In this document: positions 1 through 10,470 of the stretch, piece after piece
Numbering within the stretch: the stretch's first letter is position 1
Layout: each line of letters begins with the position of its first letter
Assembly: GCF_001949145.1 (NCBI RefSeq)
Contig: NW_019091405.1
Span: 1,339,300 to 1,370,173, forward strand
Length of the DNA stretch: 30,874 nt
DNA from: Acanthaster planci
Lineage: Eukaryota; Echinodermata; Asteroidea; Valvatida; Acanthasteridae
Reading direction: 5' to 3'
Notes under the pieces: model-generated
The model's input: only the letters and a program-made list of their open reading frames with translations
The model's database searches: none
Told to the model about the DNA's origin: nothing
Translations under genes and position numbers: made by a program

Positions 1-368
1 TGCGTTGTATAACTGTCTTTTGTTCACGAACCTGGCTCAGTGCACTGCTGACCTCTTTTGATAGGGGCCAGATTAGCATGCAGCGGTGCTGTGTGGCTCA
101 TCGCTGCGGTGGTGGAGCGCTTTTGTCCCTGGTGGTAATCCGCTCGCTCTCCATGCCCCAAACGCTGGTATACGGTTTCAAAACAAGGCTGGATTATCAC
201 CACTCTTGAGAGTGAAAAATGCCAGTAATGCCCAGCAGCCTGGTCTTTTGTTCGGAGTACGTTCTTTTGTTACAAGGCCCTGTTTCCTTTGTCCGAGTTC
301 GGAGACCCCGGCCACCCATATAAACCATACGTCTCCGATCCCGGAGTCCCCGGCAGGAAGTGGTTTAA
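1..368 (+). mobile_element. TTAA-ended nonautonomous element, copy A (cut by window edge)
   Basis: This is the first of three copies of one dispersed element (others at 23741-24224, + and 29887-30451, -). Positions 38-118 nearly match 23898-23978, including the shared runs GGGGCCAGATTAGCATGCAG and TGCGGTGGTGGAGCGCTTTT. The right end reads GGCAGGAAGTGG followed by T and TTAA (365-368), the same end as the other copies. The left terminus lies outside the window. CTTTTGT-type heptamers recur several times through the element. No transposase is encoded; the 108-residue open frame at 86-412 is incidental to the repeat. The TTAA ends suggest a piggyBac-type nonautonomous element, by inference only. 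Confidence 0.72.
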
Positions 369-963
369 CTGCTATCTTGCTATTAGTAATGGAGCTTCAG
401 TATGTATCTTGAACTGCCTGGACAGTAAACTCAGTTGTATGCCTGTGTGTTGTTGCAGAAATGGAGTACTATGTATTTTGAATTATCAAATTTGAACCCT
501 TGATTTTTAACAGAGCTTGAGTAGTAAAAATTAAGCAGATCAGATACATGTATTTTTACGTATGGAAACTTATATCTTAATATTTGTGATGGTGGAATCA
601 AATTTGAAATTTGCTTTTGAGGTTAACAATTAAGAACTAAAAAATTCTTGTTATGAAATGGGGGATAAGTGCATGCAAATGGATGAAATAATTTTAATTG
701 AACAGACATTGTATGTCTCGTGAACAGTTGTGCTGCAACTAGAAATTCTTGTGTCACTTCACTCGTCAAATTTAGTCTTTGACCTTACCCTCTCCAACTA
801 GTCTAGCTTTCACGTAAATGGAACCTAAACCTAACCGTAACCTAAACTGCTTCAATGTTGCTTCAAAATACAGTTGTTGTTTGCTATTGAGCGAGATAAA
901 GTACTGATTATAAACATGTTAATTAAAAAAAATTTAAACTCTCTATGATTTTTTTGTCATTAG
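369..963. other. Gene-free AT-rich stretch with a short telomere-like patch
   Basis: No coding exon is recognised here. Positions 822-847 hold four degenerate copies of a CCTAA-type hexamer/heptamer (AACCTAAACCTAACCGTAAC and onward), resembling a short interstitial telomeric patch. A pyrimidine-rich run before 964 reads as a splice acceptor for the next feature. Confidence 0.4.
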
Positions 964-1825
964 GAAAGTACGTAATGACAGATTTTAATCAGTGTGTGTT
1001 GTGTTGCCACGGCCTCATCGCATGGGCCTTGAATAACAAGGTGAGTATTGTTCAACAGGTTATAGGTTTAATGCAGGCCTTTGAGGTTTACATTAATATT
1101 GTCATTTGACACACTCTCAACGGTTGCTAATTGCTAATTAGTTACCTTTGCTAGGGTAGGGATGGTTGTTGTATTTGGTTAGTCTTTGTGCCACAAATGG
1201 CAGCACTGAACTGTATTGCCCTCAAAGACTTGTGCCCTTGAGGTAAAAAGTAAAACTCGTAATTTTTGTAAACACATATTTTGCAAAAAATTGATGGTGA
1301 GCTTACCACTGCATACTATGGCACTATCTAATTTCTGTTAAAGTTGCACAAAGCTGCTTCAGTGAAAAGATATGTGCATTTTGTATGTACACGAAAAAAG
1401 TGGTACATTAGTTTGTCCGAAAATGCCACGTTTTTACTTCTTATATGGAACTCATCATTTACGTTCAGAACAAATGTTCAGATATAGACTTACGTCCAGA
1501 TTTCGACTTTATAAATCATTGTAAATATCCAATATAGCATTTCTCTTGTTACCCATTACATGTATGTGCATTTTGCCAGTGGAATGGAAAAATATGAAAC
1601 TTAGAATCTCAACTCTCCTCTTCAAATCTTGTGAAGGTGAAATAGAGAGAGAAAATCTGCCTCTCAAATTGGTCCTGTAAATACTTGTCCATATCTCTTT
1701 TTTTAAGTAGTATTGGCACAAATGCTCACTTGATAATGAACTCTCAGTAAAGACTTGCATCTTCATTGTAATTTACACCTATAATCAGTATCTTTTTTCA
1801 GATTCACCTTGTAGTAAATAATTGA
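964..1825 (+). CDS. Putative 3' exons of an unrecognised gene
   Basis: Two candidate exons, 964-1040 and 1802-1825, join to an open frame ending at TGA 1823-1825. The first follows a strong acceptor (TTTTTTTGTCATTAG) and ends at a consensus donor (AAG|GTGAGT). Only one of its three frames is open: it has two leading bases and then 25 codons containing CVLCCHGLIAWALNNK. The second follows CTTTTTTCAG and continues in phase 0 with IHLVVNN and a stop. The join resembles a hydrophobic beta-strand pattern, perhaps of a WD-type propeller, but I do not recognise the family. An ATG at 975 could start a 29-residue peptide, which is less likely than an internal exon. Earlier exons would lie left of the window. 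A plus-strand AATAAA at 3265-3270 could end the transcript. Confidence 0.3.
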
Positions 1826-1830
1826 TTGAA

Positions 1831-2040
1831 ATAGATATTAATTGTTCAATATAGATGTCGATATGAAAAAAAAGATTAATATAGTTGTCAGTGTAGAAGT
1901 GCTGGTATTACAAAAGTAGTTTGGGAGTTCTTGTTTTCTATGAAAAATGATACAGATATTAATCGATCTATATAGGTATCACTAATTCTTCAAAAATGAT
2001 CAATATAGTTGTCATTATAGAAGAGATGGTATCAGAGAAG
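1831..2040. repeat. Diverged tandem duplication, about 88-bp units
   Basis: Unit 1 (1831-1916) and unit 2 (1952-2040) align along their length with small gaps. Both begin AKAGATATTAAT, share AATATAGTTGTCA in the middle, then TAGAAG and GGTAT, and end AGAAG or AAAAG. They are separated by 35 bp. The pair starts just after the putative stop at 1825, so it may lie in a 3' untranslated region. It looks like an old local duplication. Confidence 0.6.
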
Positions 2041-3959
2041 CGGTTGCCTTTATTCATATCTTGACATATTTTTAGAATAGATTATTAAAGAAGGCTTTGT
2101 GAATTCCCCGAAATAACCACTTTTGGTCGAGTTGTAACAAATGATGTACATGTTTGGCCTAAATACATGTATATTTCATTTCCCATATGTACTGGAAATT
2201 AGTAGTTTGAGAATAGATAACTGACTTAGTCTGTAACCGCTCACTGAAGAAAATGTATTTTTTTCACAGTTTGACTACATTAGAATGCTCATGCTAAAGT
2301 GAACAAGACAAATTTAAAGGGCGCACGATTTTGAGACACAAGAAGTATTCATGAATTTTGCATTTACTGCTAATGAATACAAGATTAATGGTTGAATAAG
2401 AGACATACTTCTCTCAGATATTTGTTTTGAGACTAATTTTTTAAATTACATTCTTTCTGGATCCTGATTGGAGGCAAGAAGGCATTGGTTTTGAAGTTTG
2501 CTTAGACACAACCTGAATATTTCACACAGATTAAATATCTTCGTGTGACCAACTCAGATGTGGGGTCAATTCATCACCATCCATGGGCACCGCCAAGATT
2601 TTTTCTTGGGGTTGGGGAACATTTTTCCAAGAGAGAGATTTCTGGGGAGGGGCAAAGAACTCATCAGAAACTCACTGATAAACCACTTAACGTGCAAGGT
2701 CAATGATTTTCAACTAGTTGTACTGAAATTCTCTGCTAGACTGTACTTCAAAGTAAAAAAACATATATTTTGCTATTTCGTTAAATCTGTTTTATGGATA
2801 CAGTAATCGTGAGCAACTGGTCAGTATGTGGAATTTTATGCAAACTTCATGTTAAAGCGTCTGAAGTGTTGGCTATCTTTAACTTTCCCTTAATTTTGTT
2901 CTGTTTTTTAAAGGGTATTCGTAGATAATATCCCGGACCATTTACATTCTTCTCATAGAACATATACTTTGATTTGCATTTGAACATTTTTGGGGTACAT
3001 GTAACTAAGGTGTTATTAAAATCAAAGCTATTTGTGTCCATGATGAATTACACCCTGGAGTAACTCTCAATGCAAAGAGGGAATATTTTATAGGCAACCG
3101 AAGACATGTAGCTCGACAACAAATCAATGTGACAATTTGGATGAGGAAACAACCATGACTCGGAAGAAGCTTGTCAGAATTGTTGTTTATGACTCCACAA
3201 GCAGAACACAAAGAACCGACATGCTGTCGACTGAATACATAGTGACTTTATTGAAATCAACAGAAATAAAATGAACCACAATAACTGCGTGTCACTAGCA
3301 CATGGCCATTTTACATAGGTCACCCGCATTTATAAGTCTTTGAAAGGCTAAATACCATGTACACACACTGACACTAGAAAGGCATAGTCAATTGGCAAGT
3401 CAAGTACACCTAAACAGACATACTAACAAATGAAAAAAAAAAGAGCAGAATTAGCATTTCACTGTCAGAAAGTTTATCCACAAGTTTGGGCTATGGCTTG
3501 CAATAACAAGGGCACATGTGGAAGCTGTGGGTTAATGGCTACAACCACTTGCCACAGACACGTATGTCAGTGGTCAGCCCCAGCATAGACAGGTGGGTGA
3601 ATGGATCAAAGTGTACTCTAGGTGGAACAACCGCTGTATCATATCAATGCACTCAATGACATGTACATGGATCAACATTGGAAATGAAATTCTTAAAACA
3701 TTAACATTTTTATCTTGCTAGAACATACGGTGAGTTGGATCTATGACCTAACTATGAGCTAGAACAACGAGAAATCAACTCACGGCATGGAAACATACCA
3801 ACAATGTTCTCTAGCAGTTTTGTTGTTGTTAAAGGTTTCTTGGTTATTTCCAGGGTTTAAAACCTTTCGCACAAAATCCAGTCACCAAATACAGAAGCTG
3901 GAGATGTAAAAAATGTCTTCAATGTGTCACATTCCTAATGAAACTGTATTGCTCTGCAT
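2041..3959. other. No gene recognised; paired poly(A) signals near 3.25 kb
   Basis: Short open frames here lack recognisable homology and are probably chance. Two opposed poly(A) signals sit within 24 bp: AATAAA on the plus strand at 3265-3270 and AATAAA on the minus strand at 3252-3247. The minus-strand signal is followed, in its own direction, by a GT-rich tract (CGGTTCTTTGTGTTCTG) of the kind that supports cleavage. This could be where two convergent transcripts end. Confidence 0.3.
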
Positions 3960-4218
3960 ATATGTGACCCACTCTATAAAAAAGAGTCATAAGTCACCAG
4001 GGCCACTTTTTGAGTTTTAATTTGCATTAGAAAGAGCAAACTGTGGCTTTTGTTTTGACGTGTCACTCAGTTTGGCATCCTGATGAAAGTGGATACTCCA
4101 TGGTGAAAAATGCTGTGGGTTCCTACTGATTTACACCGTGCGAAATTATTCTACAGGACTTTTTACTCCGAAGTGACTTTGCGACTTAAGACTCATTTTC
4201 ACAGAGTGGGTCACATAT
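3960..4218. repeat. Foldback element with 36-bp terminal inverted repeats (MITE-like)
   Basis: Positions 3960-3995 and 4183-4218 are imperfect inverted copies of each other. Each begins ATATGTGACCCACTCT when read inward and continues through AGTC and AAGTC blocks. The interior is about 190 bp and encodes nothing recognisable. The size, terminal inverted repeats and lack of coding fit a miniature inverted-repeat transposable element. Flanking TA or TATA could be the target duplication, but the ends are ambiguous. Confidence 0.65.
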
Positions 4219-7200
4219 GGTAACAACACATGAAAACAGAATGTGATGTGTTTCTCACCCACCCTGATCAAATGAAGTTCTGCGTCCTGATGAAGTAATA
4301 GTATGTAATGAATATCAGGGATGATTGATTTGGTTTCCGAAAACAGCAACAATAAACCAGGTTTAAATTCAAAATGAAATCAGGTGGCAAAAACAATCCT
4401 GTCAATATGGACAACTCTCATAAGCAAGTACTTAATCTGTCTTTTGTTGGTGCAAAAACCTGTGTTGGACCCAGCAATCTATCCAGCCACAAAGTTTCCA
4501 AGTCTTAAATTCACACATACATGTATATGTACTCTTTGGACCCATGTTTCTGACACTGGACAGCCTTGACAATTTTATGCCAACTCTTGAGATGCTTCTG
4601 CAGAAATCTCTTACAACTTACAAAACTAACAAGTACGAATGCCTACATGTACATAAGGTGATGTAGTGTTGTCAAAATAACTTTGAATCACTGTTCCAAG
4701 TAAAAGAAAAAAAGGAACTCTGGAGTCGACCTATTAAATTGTGGTCTGTCTTGAAACATATCAATATCTTTTTTTCACAAGGACCTGTTCAAAGAATTAC
4801 TTTTGCTGCAAACATTATTTGGCTGTAAAACCACCAGGTTCTGATGATTGACAGTATCCACTACTGTTACAACAACATTATTTCTCTAAGGGCATGAACT
4901 GAAAAGAAATAAACGCTTGAAGAAAAGACTAATTGCTGTTGATGTCCTTTTTGTTGTTTGTTGATTAAACTTACACTGGCACCTTTGCCGACAACCTATC
5001 AGAGGACAGTGTAAGACAAAATGCACTTTCTGGGAACTTTTCTAGGAGGCTGAATCTCTCTTACACAAGTAAAAGCCAAACTAGCAGTCCACTAAGTAGT
5101 CGACTTGGTGACTGAAATAGTATCTTTACCTATCACAGAATCTATCCTAGGCACTTCATAAAAGTGAGTCTAGTGTGCCCATTGAGTCCTGTTCAGTATC
5201 ATTAGACCATGGTCTTGATTCATCCTTGTTAATTGAACATGGTTTGTGCCCTTATGATGAAATCATCTCAAACACTTGCAGCACCATTTTAAGTGCAACT
5301 TAACCAGGAATGTCACTCTTTTTTACCTACGCATTTTAAAACAAAATAGCTTTGGTCAAACCTAACACTGAAAGAACTTAAAAAATACCATCTACAATCA
5401 TTAAAGCAAACGTTATCCAAGAACCAGTATAACTAATAATCACACTGCAATTAGGCTGGTAAGCTGCTTTTGCAGGGGGAAATTATCTCAGTGCCGCTTA
5501 GCCAACATTTAAGCTCAGTGAATTGGTCAACTTCAGGATGGCCCTGTACAACCCAAATCGACGATGCATGTAATCCAGTACGAGTGAATATAGCTGTATA
5601 AACTGTCTTCAAGAACCATTAAGACAGTAAAATTCCTCAGCAAAACATTTACATTTTTCCAGTCAAGTTTGAGCAATCATGTAAATTTGACTACAGGCTT
5701 TAAAGGGCCTTCTTTGAAGTGTGTGCCAGTTCAACTATACATGAGAAGAAACCCTTGAGTGGCAAAGGTGCTACTATAACATACAGGGAGGAAGTTTTAA
5801 CAATTCAAACTCTTTCAGAACAATGCATGAAGAGGACATTAATCTTACTTCCATCACATAAGAAATGCATTACATCATTCTGGGTAATTATAATTTATTC
5901 TTCAAACTTGGGATATTTTCTCATGCAGCTCCTTTGTATTTCATAAAAAAGCAAGGTTTTGCATTCCACTGAACTGTTTCGGTCAAAAAACCCTAAACTG
6001 GTTCCTAGATCATTTTTAGAGTAGGAATTGTATGTCCACCATCTCAATGAAATCCTGTGGCTTCCTGCTTGATTTCTGGTAATACTTTTGTGATTAAGTT
6101 CTTATTTTTTGATGACTTCTCGGAGCTGTAGTAAATTCTTCAACTCTTATTATTTATTGAAAGTTGATCATTACAGTTTTCATTGTATAAACTTTTCAGT
6201 CCCAGACACTACAGTAATACTTATGACACAACCAAGCTCTGTGGCTTCAAGACAAAAATGCTCAACTGAAAATACAAATGACAACAACTTCCACAGGATT
6301 TCCCCGTAAATGAAAAATACAGGAACATGACAAATCTGTTCTTTGGAGTTTTGGACATAATCAAAATCAATTTGGTCAATTTTGTAGTTGGAAAATTGGA
6401 AATTCAACCATTTTCAAGTTTCCACTATGCTTCAAGCATTTATGCTTCAAGCATCTAACTTGAAAAGTAGTTTCATTGTGACAACATGAATTAGACTGGA
6501 AATTGCCCAAGGACTCTTGGGCCAAACCCTTGACATTTCCACACCCAAAATAACTATACACACTACATAGTAACTCTAAATTCTAGATATTTAAGCAGCA
6601 AACTTGCCACACCAGCACCATAAATGTGTACCAAATCAACAATATGCACAGCATACATACAGCTTCAGACATACTTTTGTTTTCTTTCTTTGGCAGTTGG
6701 AATGTAACAATGAAAAGAAAAAAAAGCACATTATGGTATTGCATACATTGGTAAAAGGAGCAAGATATATTTCACTTTGCTTTTAAACACTTGTAAGTAG
6801 TCTAGTAGTAGGCCTACATTTATCATACAGCTTGCCCAATGATTTCAAGAAACTATTTACTTCTTAACCCTTCCACTGCTCAGGACTTTGGTAAGAAAAT
6901 TCTCTAGCAGCAAATGACTAAACACCCATACAACTGTAAAATGGAGGGACATGCAGGAAAATGCAGAGCTCAGTTTTTAACATCTAACATCTATGAAAGG
7001 GCCTTATGTAGTGAATCATTCGCAATTACGATGGATGTTAAGAAACTTAAATATGACATTTTTTTCAAGGTGTCTTCAAGACAGAAATGCAAACTTCTTT
7101 CAACCTTTATCTTCAAAGGATCTTCAAAATCTTGTCAAGCCCACATGTACATCCTTTCAAAATGTACTTCCATGGATGAACATGGTTTTAAAACTGGGTG

Positions 7201-10200
7201 TGAAGCTTGTGTGTTCAAATGTAGGGATTTGCAAGTTCCCCTCTCAAATTCAGCACAAATGTGCAACATACTGCAGCAGCGACAATCAATTCCACACATA
7301 CATGTAATATAGTCAAAGCCCTAAGGCTTCAATTGAAAAAAAAAGAAGACTTTCACTTGCATGAAAACAAAGGATGTCATAAATAATCTTAGAAGAAAAT
7401 GCGGGGTTAGTGGAAGATTATGCACTGAGTTGTGTCTGCATATATACATACATGTACATATACACGCCTGCATCAGTGTGTACATTTCCTGCAAATTCCA
7501 ATGTACAATAAAGCAATGAACGAGATGTGGCACATGAACATGCTAGTTACATCCATGATATATCTGAATGTTGGAAAAGAGTAATATTTGTCACATTAAC
7601 TTGCCTAAAACTTCTAACTCATGTCGTGGCCTTTGAAGATTGATGCACAGACATTTGAATTCTCTTCAGTGCAAACATTTCATTGGTTGACAGGGAATGT
7701 TAACTTGTGCTCACATAACCTGGACAATGTCCAATCATGAACCATGGAGGTACATGTAGGCCATGTATAAACTGGGTCGATGCACTGTTCATTTCATGCC
7801 TGGTCACATCACCAATGCACCAGTGCTTAGAAAAGCCAAGCACAATTCCTTAACCTGTCCTTATGGGTACTTTTAGGGAACCACTCAACCCCCCTCCCCC
7901 CACTTTATTTGAATAGCTTGTGGCTTGGCTCTGAGATTGACCACAACGCTGCTTAACACCTCCACATTTGCACTTACCCTCAAAGAAAACTGCCGAACAA
8001 AGCCACGACAATTACTCATATTGTTTCCAATACAACTTGATCTTGTACTGTACATAAGCAATGGCACGAGTTGCCACTGCAAAATGTCACACAATGACTG
8101 AATAAAAGTATTTGTGCATTTCAGGCACCGTATTCCCCATAGGAAAATCACAAATCGGCATTACTTAACTACATGCACATATGACACATCCTGGCAACAC
8201 TTTGTACAGTGCACTAATTGTGTAATATACTGTATGTTACTGAAGATTACTTGTAGAGTTTTTCCCTCAATACATATTTGGCACATTGTAAATTGTACAT
8301 AGATCAAAACACAGCAGTGAGTATAACTATACAAAAACTGCAACTCTAGGCACCAGCAAGGTTTTGTGTCAAGTACAAAGGCAAGATTTCACTATCCTAG
8401 ACAGAAAACACAATCACAGAAAAGATACTCTTAACTCTAAACCAGCTCTTACACACATTAACATCTTTACATGAACCGTACTCAAATTAAAGTTATTGAG
8501 ATCATTAGCAATTAATGTACCCTGATAAGTACTCGCTTGTACTGGTTTTTACTTTTGTACATGAACAATATCTCCATATACACTGCAATAATACTCCATT
8601 CATTTACATGTAACCTGCTATTTGTAGAATATACTTTTTTTTTTTTATTTGGTTGGAAGTGCTTGTTCTTTATGTGACCGTGAGCGCAGTCACACAAGGC
8701 ACAGAGGTCTCACTGCGTCATTTGCTAGGTTTAACACAAGACACGCCACTAAAAACTATATAAAGACATGAAAAGTCTTGATAAATAGATGTGATAAATT
8801 TCCTTCACTCCTAACTAGAATGAGATTCTCTTGAGTACACTAGTATTAAAGTACACATTCATGTCACTCGCTACACCAAAAATACAGCCACCGTTGCGGG
8901 GGGGAAAAAAGATACTGTACTTTACAAACCTGCACTGCTTTGTGAAAATAAGTGCAAATTAGCAGCCTGGAAATGGCAGGAAAGTTTACTATTGCCTCAT
9001 GCATAGATACTTCAATTTGCTAGCAAAATACAGCAGAAATTCATGATTAACTTTTATAAACGGAACTGACTGCACTTATATATGTAACACATTAATTCAA
9101 ATATTACACTTGAGCTAAGTTAATTTTCACATCTACATACATACGCTGAAGCTTTTGTTGTATCTATCAAACATACAAGTACACAAGCAAACTAAAAACA
9201 GGGTACAGACAGAAAAAGATGAACCAAAAAAAGCCCCAAAACAAAACAAAAACTGCAACTTTAGCCTACCTGTAGTTTATACTTCATTCAAATGTTGAGC
9301 AAAGCGAATTTGTTAATGGCAAACGTCATACTTGTCAACGCAGAACTGTATTGAAGCTGTCGGCGTCTTAAAAAAGTTGTGCAAATTTTACATGCAAACT
9401 TTGTCTACAGTTTGCACCATTCTTCCCTTCAGAAGTTACCTTTTTCCAGCACTTGCCAAGTTACCGCACACACATTTGTTCTTCATTTTGTCTCAACTTC
9501 TAATTATGAATGATTAGATGTAACATAAACAAGACTACAAAACCGATTAGTTTGGCAGCAAATTCCATTTCTCCTTCAATCATAACTTAATCTGATGCAC
9601 CTCATTCCAAATTTCCAATGCGGAATTAACTGTTGCCTCACTATGTGTTTAGACCTACATGTATTTGTTGAACTTAAGAGAACCTATGGAAACAGCACCA
9701 TTGCCATTTTTTTAAATGCAAAAAATGCATTCATGACTGTATTCCAACAAGTGCATCAACCTCTGAATACTGGAGAAAAAAAGAGAAATTACACATCATA
9801 TAAAAGAAACAATGTGTGATTAATTAACTTTGTTGCAAAATTTCCAAAAGAATTCACGTGTCTTGTACTTGTATGCAGACTCTGTAGGCCTGAAAATGTG
9901 GCTGTGTGTTGGAGGTAGAGCTGTGCAGTTGTACAAAAGTAAAATCACTAGAACTCTGACCCTGTTACAAACATGTACATGTATGTACGTATACATGTGG
10001 GCCAGTCCCTCCTGTTATTAAAATGTGATCAAAGAAAGTGTCCGGATTCACATTGGTATAGTTGAATGTAATGTTCAATCACATTCCACTTTTACTGAGG
10101 GTTCAGGTACACAAATTCAAGAAGAAATCATTTCAAATCAAGGGTCTACAAGTACGTGTTTGCAAACTAGCTGAAGTTAATAGCAATGGTTTATCTATGA

Positions 10201-10316
10201 ATCATTTGGATAAGCTCTTATGTTAACTGTAAAATGGTCAGAAATAACAGATTCTTTAGTCGTTTAGATTTATTATTGTGTGGGAATTACATGCGGGACT
10301 TGTCCAATACTGCGGT
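4219..10316. other. Six-kilobase AT-rich stretch without a recognised gene
   Basis: No exon with family similarity is seen on either strand. Open frames up to 132 codons (for example 6914-7312, +) have low-complexity composition and no recognisable domain. The stretch holds many ATGTACAT/TACATGTA palindromes, for example around 7447-7465 and 9972-10000. It could be intergenic DNA or a very long minus-strand untranslated region; the sequence does not decide. Confidence 0.4.
6427..6456. repeat. 15-bp tandem repeat of a palindromic unit
   Basis: ATGCTTCAAGCATTT is followed directly by ATGCTTCAAGCATCT, two copies differing at one base. Each copy contains the palindrome ATGCTT-C-AAGCAT, so the repeat can also fold. 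It may be a small slippage duplication; no function is evident. Confidence 0.6.
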
Positions 10317-10470
10317 TTCACAATAGTACGCCACCTAGAGTTTACAATGCGTTGGCCAATCATAACGCGCGAAATTTGTCGACCCAATGCGCGTTTAGAA
10401 AGGGTCCACAAATTTCGGGGGTTATGATTGGCCAACGCATTGCAAACTCTTGGTGGCGCACTATTGTGAA
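10317..10470. repeat. Long near-perfect hairpin, about 70-bp arms, 14-bp loop
   Basis: The left arm (10317-10385) and right arm (10400-10470) are reverse complements with only a few mismatches. The outer arms share TTCACAATAGT, GCGTTGGCCAATCATAAC and GAAATTTG; near the loop GACCC pairs with GGGTC. The inner loop is about 14 bp, so the whole unit would fold into one long stem. It is more GC-rich than its surroundings and has CpG-containing motifs. Each arm carries GGCCAATCA, a CCAAT-box sequence. It may be a foldback transposon or a source of double-stranded RNA. Confidence 0.8.

Noticed and set aside
86-412. 108-codon open frame in copy A, and similar frame on the minus strand at 29887-30198
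   Set aside because: Both lie within the repeated element, share a short SAFVPGG segment because the repeat is shared, and do not resemble a transposase.
6914-7312. 132-codon plus-strand open frame, with a 104-codon frame overlapping it
   Set aside because: Two overlapping frames of similar length, neither with family resemblance, in AT-rich sequence.
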